64,000 nucleotides of DNA, taken from the NCBI GenBank assembly GCA_030220185.1, contig JASPKZ010010238.1, forward strand, positions 717,501-781,500, given 5' to 3'. This document shows, in pieces, positions 10,417 to 19,824 of this stretch. The stretch is from Diploptera punctata (lineage: Eukaryota > Arthropoda > Insecta > Blattodea > Blaberidae). The notes below the pieces were generated by a model. It worked only from the letters and a program-made list of their open reading frames with translations, had not been told where the DNA came from and made no database searches. Within the stretch, counting starts at the first letter, position 1, and each line of letters opens with the position of its first letter. The position numbers were made by a program, and so were the translations under genes.

Positions 10417-11052
10417 TTAATTAAGTTGAGGAGACGGACCTTTCAGGTGAATATTCCATAATTATATATTAATTTTTTAATAGGAAGGTACTTTGTGCAA
10501 ATTAAGTAGTGGCATATGCCCCACATAATGCCTCTTCTGTCTTCACTGGATGTATGGACACAAATTTATGATGCTGATTGACTCTCTTCTTCATTATCAG
10601 AAACTTCCTTAACACATTCTTCACTTTTCCGAACAGTTCTTAAACATTTTATTGACATTCCGTGGACTGCTAGAAATAACTTTTATAGGCTTCAAGTTCA
10701 CTAATGTTAGTTGCACGAACATAGTTTATGAATGAAACCTTCCTTTGACTTATGTTTCATCTTTTCTCTTCTTTGCATAACCTCTCTTATCTTCACTAAT
10801 CATTAGTGGAGTGAAATCACATGATATTAGTTTGCAACATGGAGTTCCACTATTTACAAACTCCTTTGCTGGTACAATCTTCTTATTGTTATGCACTATT
10901 TCTCAGACATTTTCTTTCATTATCCTCCCACTTATTTTCATGACGAGTCCTTCTTTTACTATTAACTTGCCTTTTTTCTTCAGAAAACGCATTAAACCTC
11001 AACATCTATGTAAGACATATTGAAAATGTTGTAGGTAATTTTAGAACTACAC

Positions 11053-11096
11053 TGCCCTCTGGATCTATAATATTATAGATCCAGAGGGCAGTGGAA
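11053..11096. repeat. Subterminal perfect hairpin of DNA transposon
   Basis: CACTGCCCTCTGGATCTA and its complement flank a TAATAT centre. The same hairpin (one mismatch) is at 30129-30173 in copy 2. Confidence 0.85.
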
Positions 11097-11379
11097 CTAT
11101 ATTCTGATTGGTTAGTTTCATTTCTGCCAACCTATCAGGAACATTGACTGTAACCACTTGAGATAAAAGAGAAAGAAGGTGGCATGTGCCTTTTTTCCAA
11201 TAGCTATTTCTATAATTCAGAATCTTGTAGTTTTATTATGCTCCTTGTTAAAGAATATACACATACCACCATGCAAATAGTTATTGGAATTGATGCAAGA
11301 TAGCAGGGTCTACTTAACCATAACAAAAACTAACAATCGGCAGATATGTGACATGTGCCTCTTTTCCACTGAGCAACTC

Positions 11380-11490
11380 AATTCTATCTTGGATGCTCAT
11401 ACAGTTAAGATTAAACGCCAATTATATTCGTTCTGAGAGGTCAGTTTGCTCCCTTGTCGCATTTCTTAAAAAAATGTCGAGTGGAAAGCA
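11380..11490 (+). repeat. Direct repeat flanking DNA transposon, right copy
   Basis: Partner of 9540-9649. Both end in an AAAATGTYGAGTSGAAA-like string. Longer than any normal DNA-transposon TSD. Confidence 0.8.
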
Positions 11491-11499
11491 TGAACTATA

Positions 11500-11740
11500 C
11501 TTTTCTCTCATACTAAATTGAAGTGTGTTTCTTCCTGTTCGGGTTGTCATTGACCTCCTCCCCACCAACAGATCGTACAAAATAGGAAGATATAGTATTA
11601 CTTCCTCTGTAGAGAAAACCCTGTTGGGTTCTGTGCTGTAAGATCCGAGTGGCGCATTGCATATAAATGCACCTATAAGGCGGGAGGTTAAACTATGTCA
11701 GTGGAATAGAATGGAACCTATATATTAATAGGTGAAGGAT
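11500..11740. other. Spacer, nothing recognised
   Basis: No ORF or repeat was identified between the direct repeat and the PLE-E pair. Confidence 0.5.
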
Positions 11741-11817
11741 AAACATTGTACCCCTTAAAATTCATCGGAGAACATATTGTTTAAACAACTCACCTCATAG
11801 GATTCATGCTTCCATGA

Positions 11818-11853
11818 TATCGCGATTTCAAACATAGTCATGTTCATCGTCAG
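11818..11853 (-). ncRNA. Hammerhead-like motif, PLE-E reverse arm
   Basis: CUGACGA, extra U, GAACAU/AUGUUU helix with a GACU loop, GAAA, palindrome AUCGCGAU, then A (AUA triplet). Confidence 0.5.
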
Positions 11854-11865
11854 CCATAACTCCGA

Positions 11866-11901
11866 CTGACGATGAACATGACTATGTTTGAAATCGCGAT
11901 A
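11866..11901 (+). ncRNA. Hammerhead-like motif, PLE-E forward arm
   Basis: Same core as the reverse arm: CUGACGA, extra U, six-pair helix (one G-U), GAAA, eight-base palindrome AUCGCGAU, A at the cleavage position. Two stem I pairs (GA/UC) are visible. Confidence 0.5.
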
Positions 11902-12303
11902 TCATGGAAGCATGAATCCTATGAGGTGAGTTGTTTAAACAATATGTTCTCCGATGAATTTTAATGATTATACCTCATAATGTTTACTTCCCAACATTAA
12001 TTAAATATTGTACCCCTTTTTTAAGCAAATTGCGCGCACGGAGGAGTGTGATATTTAGCATAATTAAAGTTAATGTAGAGAAGGCGTGTAGATAAATAAA
12101 ATGTATATATAATATGTGTTACAAATAAATTAAACGAATTAAAATAAATTGTTTCTAAGAAATGTATGTGTATTACTCATTCGTTTGTTTACGTTCATAC
12201 TGAAAGTGCATCGTTGTAAAAAGAAAATTGTGCAGGAGCAATGTGAATTGACTTATTCTCGCGTATTTATTATTAGTGATTTATTATTAGAGAAAAACAG
12301 AAA

Positions 12304-12528
12304 ATGATAGGTGCTGATTTCTACACTTCAGGAGCTATGCTGGATAGAAACTGGAAGAAAACCAACCAAGAGCTAAGACATGTTGTAACACGATATACGT
12401 TGCACGGCTTTCATCATAAGGTGTGCAGAATCAAGAAATATCACGAACCTGGTGAGAAGTGCGTGTGTGAATTCTGTGGCGGACATTTATGTTTAAGTGG
12501 TGATGGATTACAATGTGATATTAGTTAA
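12304..12528 (+). CDS. Small Cys-rich ORF, unknown
   Basis: A 74-codon frame starting MIGADFYTSGAMLDRNWKKT. The C-terminal half has a possible metal-binding arrangement: HHKVC, then CVCEFC, then HLC and a final C. It reads like part of a zinc-finger domain, and codon use is less AT-biased than the surroundings. I recognise no family. It has no visible splice partner, so it could be an exon, a transposon piece or chance. The start context (GAAAAACAGAAAATG) is purine-rich and acceptable for insects. Confidence 0.25.
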   Translation: MIGADFYTSGAMLDRNWKKTNQELRHVVTRYTLHGFHHKVCRIKKYHEPGEKCVCEFCGGHLCLSGDGLQCDIS

Positions 12529-12740
12529 ACGGAATATAAAATTAAATGTTTATATAAAGGTGGATTTAATAGTAATATTATATAGATTATTAATTTGATT
12601 TAGGCTCTAAGATGTGTACACATCGCCCGTCACTCTCGCGGTGCGACCGATATCATATACCGAAATGCCCAAGAAACAAGACATCGCTGAATGACTACAG
12701 CAAAAACTAAAGAAAAATCAATGCCTATTAGGGCGAAACT

Positions 12741-12770
12741 TTCTTCTTCTTCTTCTTCTTCTTCTTCTTA
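12741..12770 (+). repeat. (TTC)n microsatellite
   Basis: Nine to ten TTC triplets followed by a short TTATTATTA run. Confidence 0.9.
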
Positions 12771-13056
12771 TTGTTATCATTATTATTATTAGTGATTTAA
12801 AAATAGTGAGTACATTTCATTATTTAAATTTAAATTAAATTCTATCTAATCTTTGTTTCAGTAATTCCATTACATTTTTTTAATATTTTGATATTCGCAA
12901 CCTACTTCCATTATGTCTCGACATAGAACATTGACGGGTCGGAGTGAGAGACAAAGAAGAAGGGATATATATTCCCGTACACATGATAATTTGCAAACAG
13001 CAATACAATATATTTATTTAGCCTGGTGGAGTTAAGACCATGTGGCCTTCTCTTCC

Positions 13057-13405
13057 GTCCCGCGCCGTAGCCGAGCGGTTAAGGTAGGAAGCCTTGGCGC
13101 AGAGCTACGGGACTTGCGCTGGTTCGAGTCTCCATGGGGGAAGAAATTTTCTCATGGTATTTCGGCCAGTATGGGACCGGTGTCCACCCAGCATCGTGAG
13201 GCAATTGGGTAGCTACAATAAGTAGCGGCTCCAGGTTGAGGAACCAGCTATAACGGCTGGGGGACTAGACATGCTAACCACATGTCACCCCTACACTGGC
13301 TGTTGATCATCTACCTCTGTGATTGACACATGTGTATGTGAAGGGCCAGCAGCCGGCTGGTAAAAGGGCAACCGCTGAAAAGTGGAAAGACCCTCAATCG
13401 GAATC
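13057..13405 (+). mobile_element. SINE-2 copy, tRNA-derived
   Basis: The head resembles a tRNA with pol III boxes: TAGCCGAGCGG (A box) and GGTTCGAGTCT (B box). TSD GGCCTTCTCTTCC is at 13044-13056 and 13406-13418, inside the LINE-H 3' hairpin region. The body matches 52444-52789 almost throughout, and the reverse copy at 15527-15858. Confidence 0.85.
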
Positions 13406-13424
13406 GGCCTTCTCTTCCACTCAC

Positions 13425-14208
13425 CAGAACAAAAATATGTTACATATGAATAAAAAAAATTACAATAATAGTCATATTAAACAGAACAAAAATGTGTTAC
13501 ATATGAATAAAAAAAATACAATAATAGTCATATTAAACAGAACAAAAATATGTTACATATGCATAAAAAATACAATGATAGTCATATTAAACAGAACAAA
13601 AATATGTTACATATGAATAAAAAAATACAATAATAGTCATATTAAACAGGACAAACATATGTTACATATGAATACAAAAAATTACAATAATAGTCATATT
13701 AAACAGAACAAAAATATGTTACATATGAATAAAAAAATTACAATAATAGTCATATTAAACAGGACAAACATATGTTACATATGAATAAAAAAATACAATA
13801 ATAGTGATATTAAACAGGACAAACATATGTTACATATGAATACAAAAAAATTACAATAATAGTCATATTAAACAGGACAAAAATATGTTACATATGAATA
13901 AAAAAAATTACAATAATAGTCATATTAAACAGAACAAAAATATGTTACATATGAATAAAAATACAATAATAGTCATATTAAACATAACAAAAATATGTTA
14001 CATATGAATAAAAAAATTACAATAATAGTCATATTAAACAGAACAAAAATATGTTACATATGAATAAAAAAATACAATAATAGTCGTATTAAACAGGACA
14101 AACATATGTTACATATGAATACAAAAAAATTACAATAGTAGTCATATTAAACAGGACAAACATATGTTACATATGAATACAAAAAAATACAATAATAGTC
14201 GTATTTAA
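13425..14208 (-). repeat. About 55 bp minisatellite, ~14 units
   Basis: Unit landmarks are TATGTTACATATGAATA and TAATAGTCATATTAAACA. The repeat count is about 14 here and three in the sister copy at 59940-60095. The 97-codon frame through it is only the repeat translated. Confidence 0.9.
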
Positions 14209-14335
14209 CAATTAATTATCTGTCGTATTGAATAATAATGAATATTAATGTCTAATAATACAATGAAACTAAATACAATTAAAATTAAATTAATGATACA
14301 ATGAATAAAAAAGGATTAACAGCTCGAATCTACTA

Positions 14336-15158
14336 ATAATAGACCAAATGTAAATTTAAATAGTATAAATAGTATACAAATGTAAAATGACGTGTTATTG
14401 TTTTTTAATTTGGCTCAGTCAAGCTATAACCACATATTTTCTACCGTTCGTATTTTAAAAATAAATCGAAAATTAATACATGATGACGTATTTGTGACAT
14501 ACTTAAAAATTTAATTAAATGTGATCGAATTTCAACTGCTGGGCGACCACTAGTTTAACCCTTAAATTGCCAATACACTATTTTCTCGTGCCAGTTATTT
14601 AAATATTCCGGACCGCAAGGAAAATAAATTCATATAAAACTGTGTTATTATTACACATTATTGCATAATTTGACATAAATTTAAGTAATTTTTGCTCGTT
14701 TATTTTTCTATTGATCTAAAAACTATATTAAAGACATGAAATCAATGTATCCAATAAGATACATTTTTAATTTAAGGGTAACTGCAATTATGAATAAATA
14801 TGACTGCTGTTCTAGTAAATAGATGACAAAGCATTTTCAAAAAGTCCTTAAATGTTATGCGTGATTAGAGATGCGGATTGCTTACATTACGATTCATTGC
14901 ATTATGTTTTGATGAGTGGACACTTTTAATGATGAAATTAATGAGAGTGAATTGATTTCCTTTATAATGAAGGCCATTAATTGAGCTATTAATGATTTAT
15001 GAATAGTAAATTAAACAGAATAGGTTTACATTTACACATTTTAATCGTGATATTATTGGCCTCTATGAACTAAACAGAGGTGTAGTGGCTGATATTTGAA
15101 AATAAAGGCAAGTATGTTGTACATCACACATTTTAAAGATAACACCCAAAATATTAAT
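14336..15158. other. AT-rich spacer, nothing recognised
   Basis: No ORF above 60 codons, no tRNA boxes, no internal repeats beyond low complexity. Confidence 0.5.
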
Positions 15159-15159
15159 G

Positions 15160-16087
15160 ACTGGCACTATCGAACCAGTAGGTTCATGGCCGCGCGGACA
15201 TAAGCTCTCCATACATCCCTATCCTAAGCTAATGCTTTCCAATCATTCCCTGTATAATCTACTTCCCTCAAATCATAGTTAATGTTGTTCTCCCACCCCA
15301 TTCTTGGTCTACCAATTGGGCGTTTTCCTTCTGGCTTTCCTACAAGAAGTTTCCATGCACGTCTTTCATTCCCCATACGCGCAACATGTCCTGCCCATCG
15401 CAGTCTACGAGACTTAACTGTTCTTATTATATCTGGCTTCCTATAAAGACCATGTAGTTCATTGTATGTAGTCTTCTCCATTCACCTGTCTGTTCATCTC
15501 TCTTTGGTCCAAAAATTTTTCTTACGATTGAGGGTCTTTCCACTTTTCAGCGGTTGCCCTTTTACCATCCGGCTGCTGTCCCTTCACATCCACATGTGCC
15601 AATTACAGAGGTAGGTGATCAACAGCCAGTGTAGGGGTGACATGTGGTTAGCATGTCGAGTCCCCCAGCCGTTACAGCTGGTTCCTCAACCTGGAGCCGC
15701 TACTTATTGTAGCTACCCAATTGCCTCACGATGCTGGGTGGGCACCGGTCCCATACTGGCCGAAATACCATGAGAAAATTTCTTCCCCCGTGGAGACTCG
15801 AACCAGCGCTAGTCCCGTAGCTCTGCGCCAAGGCTTCCTACCTTAACCGCTCGGCTTTATTCTCAAATACTCGCAACGTCCCTTCCTCCCTTAAAGTAAG
15901 AGTCCATGTTTCGCTTATAGATTTCTGTCAATAAAACTAAATATATAGACACACATAGAAATATATTATATAATAGAAATGGACAGCTAATAACAAATGA
16001 GAGAAATTTTGAGGAAGTGGCTGAATTCAAATATCTAGGAACAGTAATCATAAATAGAAATGAAATGCACAAAGAAACATAGGCCCC
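15160..16087 (-). mobile_element. RTE-A copy with 5' inversion, split by SINE-2
   Basis: From the left: RTE-A 3' end and C-terminal coding sequence on the reverse strand (RTVKSRRLRWAGHVARM, GKRPIGRPRMGW), then SINE-2 (15527-15858), then more reverse RTE-A to about 15915. The next segment, about 15926-16087, is RTE-A in forward orientation and covers a more upstream part (KTKYM, FEEVAEFKYLGT-like). A 3' segment joined to an inverted upstream segment is the hallmark of twin priming. Frames are broken in both parts. Confidence 0.8.
15527..15858 (-). mobile_element. SINE-2 copy, reverse, in RTE-A
   Basis: Complement of the SINE-2 body and tRNA-like head. The head is cut off near the A box at 15858. 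It lies between RTE-A sequences that are contiguous in other copies. Confidence 0.8.
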
Positions 16088-16377
16088 GTCAAACTATAAC
16101 ATCCTTCGAAAAAAAACTAAATAATTATTTACTTACAAACTGACTTATACACCTCACTGATAGTATTCTTTTAACAATTAATAAATTTAATCATTTATGA
16201 AAATAATATTAAGGTTAACAAATAATTTCATTTGTTTTGTTTTAAATACTGTATAATCGTAAAATTAGTTTTCTATATCCCATTTACTTTTCTTTGTTTT
16301 TTATAAACATTAGACAGGGACAATTTAATATGTGTTGCTTGTATACATTTTATTATTAGTTTTAGTCTTAATTTTAA
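16088..16377. other. AT-rich, probable LINE-H UTR
   Basis: No gene. It leads directly into the LINE-H 3' end and may be its upstream UTR. Confidence 0.4.
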
Positions 16378-16577
16378 CTAACATTAACTGGTTACATTAT
16401 AGATCGTAATATAATAGATATTATCTTTTTGATCAAATTTTTATTTAGTATTTAATATTAGAGTTAATTGAGATTGTTATATTCTGATGTAATATATGTT
16501 TGTCCTGGTGAGTGGAAGACAAGGCCACATGGTCTTAACTCAACCAGGCTAAATAAATCTAACCTAATCTAATCTAA
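16378..16577 (+). mobile_element. LINE-H 3' end, forward
   Basis: CCTGG and CCAGG arms enclose AAGGCCACATGGTCTT (16523-16538), followed by AATAAATC and a (CTAAT)n-like tail. The RTE-A copy starts in this tail. Confidence 0.7.
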
Positions 16578-16836
16578 TCAATTCTGGAAATGTGTGCTAT
16601 TATGCATTACAGGGACTCTTGACTCCTAACTTCTTTCAAAAAACGTTAAACTGAATATATATATTATTCTACCCGTTATATTATATGGATGCGATATATG
16701 GACTCTTACTTTAAGGGAGGAAAGGAGATTACGAGTATATGAGAATAAAGTTGAATGCAGGCTTTCACGGCCGGTAATCGTAATGTTGAGTGATTCCGGG
16801 TTATGTGGCCGTAGTCCATAGTTGGTGTTGATACCA

Positions 16837-16871
16837 GACGTTTCGCCCTCAACTGCGGAGGGCATCTTCAG
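16837..16871 (-). ncRNA. Hammerhead-like motif, PLE-B reverse arm
   Basis: CUGAAGA, extra U, GCCCUC/GAGGGC helix, GAAA, palindrome ACGU, C: a GUC triplet. Four stem I pairs are possible. Confidence 0.5.
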
Positions 16872-16911
16872 TGGCGAGTGCGAGTGCTTCTATGCGTAGA
16901 AGCACTCGCCA

Positions 16912-16946
16912 CTGAAGATGCCCTCCGCAGTTGAGGGCGAAACGTC
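16912..16946 (+). ncRNA. Hammerhead-like motif, PLE-B forward arm
   Basis: Complement-identical to the reverse arm motif, with stem I GCCA/UGGU next to the core. Confidence 0.5.
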
Positions 16947-17478
16947 TGGTATCAACACCAACTATGGACCACGGCCACATAACCCGGAATCACTCAACAT
17001 TAATATGAGAATAAAGTTCCTAGGAGAATTTTTGGGACAAAGAGAGATGAGCTGACAGGTGAATGGAGAAAACTTCATAATATTGAGCTACATTATATGT
17101 AATGGAAGCCAGATATACGTAATAAGAACAGCTAAGTCTCGTAGACTGCGATGGGCAGGACATGTGACACGTATGGGGGATGAAAGAGTTGCATGGAAGG
17201 TTCTTGTAAGAAAACCAGAAGGAAAACGCCCAGTTGGTAGACAAACAATGAGCTGGGATAATGACATTAACTATGAGTTCAGGGAAGTAGATTATACAGG
17301 GAATGATTGGAAAACATTAGCTCAGGAGAACTTATGTACGCGAAGCCATCAACCTACGGGTTCGATAGAGTCAGTGAGTGAGTTTTAAGAGATTTTGAGT
17401 TAGTTTTTTCTTGGGTTTGTTAATTTAATTATTTGTTCATATTACATTATGTAACGCTAGCAATTACCATACTCTAAA

Positions 17479-17511
<33 letters not shown>

Positions 17512-18237
17512 CACTGGCACTATCGAACCCGTAGGTTCATGGCCGCGCGGACATAAGCTCTCCATACATCCCTATCCTGATCTGATGCTTTCCAATCATT
17601 ACCTGTATAATCTACTTCCCTCAAATCATAGTTAATGTTATTCTCCCACCTCATTCTTGGTCTACCAACTGGGCGTTTTCCCTCTGGCTTTCCTACAAGA
17701 AGCTTCCATGCAAGTCTTTCATTCCCCATACGTGCAACATGTCCTGCCCATCGCAGTCTACGAGACTTAACTGTTCTTATTATATCTGGCTTCCTATAAA
17801 GACCATGTAGTTCATTGTTATGCAAGTCTTCTCCATTCACCTGTCTGTTCATCTCTCTTTGGTCCAAAAATTTTCCTAAGTACTTTATTCTCAAATACCT
17901 GTAATCTCCTTTCCTCCCTTAAAGTAAGAGTCCATGTTTCACACCCATATAATATAACTGGTAGAATAATAGTTTTATATATTTTCAGTTTAACGTTTTT
18001 TGAAAGGAGTTGGGACATCAAGAGTCTCTGCAATGCATAATAGCAAGCATTTCCAGAATTAAGCCTATGTTTAATTTCTTTGTGCATCTCATTCATATTT
18101 GTGATTATTGTTCCTAGGTATTTGAATTCAACCACTTCCTCAAAATTTCCCTCATTTGTCATTAGCTGTCCATATCCATTATATAATTTATTTCTACGTG
18201 TGACCATATATTTAGTTTTATTGATATTTACTTCCAG
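17479..18237 (-). mobile_element. RTE-A copy, 5'-truncated, reverse
   Basis: A (TTAC)n tract at the left (17479-17512) is the tail; reverse-strand coding follows from the C-terminus up to the KTKYMVTRRN segment. Two overlapping frames (17520-17894 and 17818-18207) are shifted by one frameshift near 17820-17890, where HNNELHGLYRKPDIIRTVKS follows a damaged DEQTGEWRR. About 97 percent of the visible residues match the full-length copy, so it is a recent but broken copy. Confidence 0.9.
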
Positions 18238-18284
18238 ACTGAGTGAGTTAGTTAGTTAATTAGGGAATGTTGTTTAATAGCAAC

Positions 18285-18480
18285 TGTAAATGTAGGTCCT
18301 GATGGAGTAGAGGTTACTATGCTCATCTCTGATCCCGAGGTTCGCTAGATCGAACCCGGCCACAACGATCGATATTCTTGAGCTTGGGTTCATTGGGTTG
18401 AGTCTACAGGCGTAGATTTCGTTTCGTATACTTAAAATAACCTCAACCCGGAAATAAAATGACCTCTGAACTATATTTGT
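18285..18480 (+). repeat. tRNA-like repeat (possible SINE)
   Basis: GGAGTAGAGGTTACTATGCT (A-box-like) and TCGAACCCGG-type (B-box-like) sequences lie about 45 bp apart. The downstream body ends in AACCTCAACCCGG then AAATAAAATGACC. No second copy was found in the window. Confidence 0.35.
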
Positions 18481-18539
18481 CGCTATTTTCACGCTCAGAT
18501 ATGACTTACGATGCTTATGATCTAAGATATTATAAAGCG

Positions 18540-18600
18540 TCCATCCATAGTAATTTTGCCCGAGGGCAGGTCTTTCACTGGAATCATAGCATTTTTACAC
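18540..18600 (-). mobile_element. SINE-1 terminal fragment
   Basis: CATCCATAGTAATTTTGCCC and the AGGTCTTTCACTGGAATCAT string match the 3' end of full SINE-1 copies such as 43659-44002. Confidence 0.75.
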
Positions 18601-18834
18601 GCTTTATATTAGCTTGACCTGTATCAGTCCATCTATCTATGTAACGGAATCTTTGAACACGATTTTCACCCACTTAAAAACATTGGATCGACTTGAAACT
18701 CTGTGTACTTGTAAATGACCCATGACGATACAATAATTTCATTTGTTTTTCTAAATTCCTGGTCAGTATCATCAGAAAATAAAAAATAAATAAAAATTGG
18801 TATAATAGGTTGCGGACTTATCGACTTTTTAGTC

Positions 18835-18932
18835 AATCGTAAAAGCTCAGTTGGTAGAGCGGTGGACTGTAGTGATATATAATTTTAGTAATGCATAGGT
18901 CGCTGGTTCAAATCCGGCCCGGAGGATTTTTT
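18835..18932 (+). pseudogene. tRNA-Tyr(GTA) relic with intron
   Basis: GCTCAGTTGGTAGAGCGGTG then GACT, anticodon GTA at 18869-18871 and G37 match exon 1 of insect tRNA-Tyr. A 17-18 base AT-rich intron follows (about 18873-18889), then a near-normal second half with AGGTCGCTGG and the B box GGTTCAAATCC, ending CCCGGAGGA and a T7 run. The 5' acceptor strand (around CAATCGTA) no longer pairs with CCGGAGG, and one anticodon-stem pair is broken. The intron shows descent from the gene, not from mature tRNA. Confidence 0.75.
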
Positions 18933-18984
18933 TACAAGACTGTTAGGCAATTAAATTTTCATGGGATTCAATTAAACTAAAAAT

Positions 18985-19500
18985 AAAAAAAATAGTTTAA
19001 AAACTAAAACAACACGCTTTATTAGAAAACCAAACTAAAAGATAAAAAATAAATAATAGTTTCAAAAACTAAAAAAAAATGCTTATTAGAAAACCGAACT
19101 AAAAATGAGAATACGCTTGGGATAAAATTAAACTGGTCAACTAAAAAATCATCTCCAACACATCTACAATAAAACTAGAGTTATCTACAAAAAAAAATAA
19201 AGTTACCATCAAAATCGTTGGGGCGCCTTTTATGGTTTTTACATTTTCATCTTAGAGACTTTACTTTCACCAATATCTGTTTATTATCAAATATATTAAT
19301 TGATATAGAGCACCCCAAGCTTTTGATGGTAAAATTATTTTTTGTAGATAACTCTAGTTTTATTCCAGATGTGTTAGAGATGGTTTTTTTGTTGACCACT
19401 TTAATTTTATCCCAAGCGTGTTGGAAATTAAAATTACTTTTTAATTTTTTAGTTTGGTTTTCTAATAAAGCGTGTTGTTTTAGTTTTTTTAATTATTATT
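18985..19500. repeat. Long imperfect foldback
   Basis: Arms of roughly 190-215 bp are inverted complements (left about 18998-19215, right about 19312-19500). Landmarks are AACACGCTTTATTAGAAAAC, CGCTTGGGATAAAATTAAA and AACTAGAGTTATCTACAAAA. The spacer is about 95 bp. A 24 bp piece (TCTAATAAAGCGTGTTGTTT) recurs at 52402-52421. It resembles a MITE or foldback element; TSD not clear. Confidence 0.7.
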
Positions 19501-19502
19501 TA

Positions 19503-19765
19503 TTCATGCCATGTTTTGCAGATTTACTAGGGAATTATAGGTGTGGTAGCTTCCCGTTGCTCTCAACAACGGTGATGATGATAATGGAATGATGATGATG
19601 GTGGCTAGATGATTTTCGGGGACCGTTGGGCCCTACGCTTCCTAACATTTTGTCTTACAGGTGAGGAAAACCCCCGAAAAAACCTCGCCCGAGAGCCTGT
19701 CTCGACCGGAAATCAAACCCAGTCCCGCTGCATGACAAGGCAGCACGCTTCCACGAGATCACAGC
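19503..19765 (-). mobile_element. SINE-1 copy, reverse, end-truncated
   Basis: Reverse copy with the (GATGAT)n core, the TCTTACAGGTGAGGAAAA segment and a tRNA-like head. It is diverged and lacks the usual terminal hairpin portion. Confidence 0.75.
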
Positions 19766-19824
19766 GGCGGACTTAAATAAATTAATAAGAAATAATTCTA
19801 TAAATGAGATTCTATTATATTGTA

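Larger units (their letters stand above)
9846..10477. mobile_element. PLE-C head-to-head inverted pair
   Basis: A reverse copy (9846 to about 10110) abuts a forward copy (about 10111-10477); their 3' ends point outwards. A 12 bp TSD TAATAGGAAGGT flanks the pair (9834-9845 and 10478-10489). The reverse copy has about 40 bp more 3' tail than the forward one. Each arm ends with the same hammerhead-like core. The host is the DNA transposon copy 1, so this insertion is younger than that transposon. Confidence 0.85.
9650..11378 (-). mobile_element. DNA transposon copy 1, split by PLE-C pair
   Basis: This is the reverse complement of the element at 29840-34043, once insertions are removed (about 1.1 kb in both). 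Its right end reads (inward) AGTTGCTCAGTGGAAAAGAG then GCACATG; the left end is diverged but keeps AATAGAGGCAC. A second inward copy of the AAAAGAGGCACATGCCACC-type motif lies about 170 bp inside the right end, next to a perfect hairpin at 11053-11096. The middle (about 10490-11030) has a broken reverse-strand coding remnant (RKVSFINYVRATNISELEA style) that I suspect is transposase, superfamily not assigned. Confidence 0.7.
11757..12002. mobile_element. PLE-E inverted pair (palindrome)
   Basis: Two arms of about 95 bp are near-perfect complements around a roughly 12 bp centre (11854-11865). The flanks AAACATTGTACCCCTT (11741-11756) and AAATATTGTACCCCTT (12003-12018) form a 16 bp TSD with one mismatch. 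The right arm has about 40 bp of extra tail. No coding sequence remains. I call it Penelope-like from the shared hammerhead core, pair layout and TSD size (inference). Confidence 0.65.
13005..14335 (-). mobile_element. LINE-H-type 3' end, reverse, with minisatellite
   Basis: The LINE-H-like 3' hairpin (AAGACCATGTGGCCTT, 13032-13050) lies at the left. It is interrupted by SINE-2 (13057-13405), then continues into a minisatellite-filled UTR and about 120 bp of unique UTR to 14335. The same UTR with only about three minisatellite units is at 59862-60228, which defines the family limits. No coding sequence survives. Confidence 0.75.
16753..17002. mobile_element. PLE-B inverted pair, short
   Basis: Two arms holding only the PLE-B 3' end meet near 16890. 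TSD ATATGAGAATAAAGTT (16 bp) is at 16737-16752 and 17003-17018. The left (reverse) arm has about 30 bp of extra tail starting GAATGCAGGCTTTCACGG. The longer pair at 27989-28841 shows the same tail asymmetry. Confidence 0.9.
16578..17388 (+). mobile_element. RTE-A copy, forward, split by PLE-B pair
   Basis: A 5'-truncated RTE-A: coding sequence begins around NSGN-YYALQ and runs to the C-terminus (RTAKSRRLRWAGHVTRMGDE, GKRPVGRQTMSW), with stops in the first half. PLE-B sits at 16753-17002. The 3' end is degraded after TCAGTGAGTGAG. Confidence 0.85.

Noticed and set aside
10811..11023. 70-codon forward frame with a hydrophobic stretch
   Set aside because: It is antisense to the transposon's coding remnant and is not kept in copy 2 (30230-30440).
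13425..14208. Regular short repeats with a CRISPR-like look
   Set aside because: Units are contiguous with no unique spacers, and they lie in a LINE UTR. It is a minisatellite.
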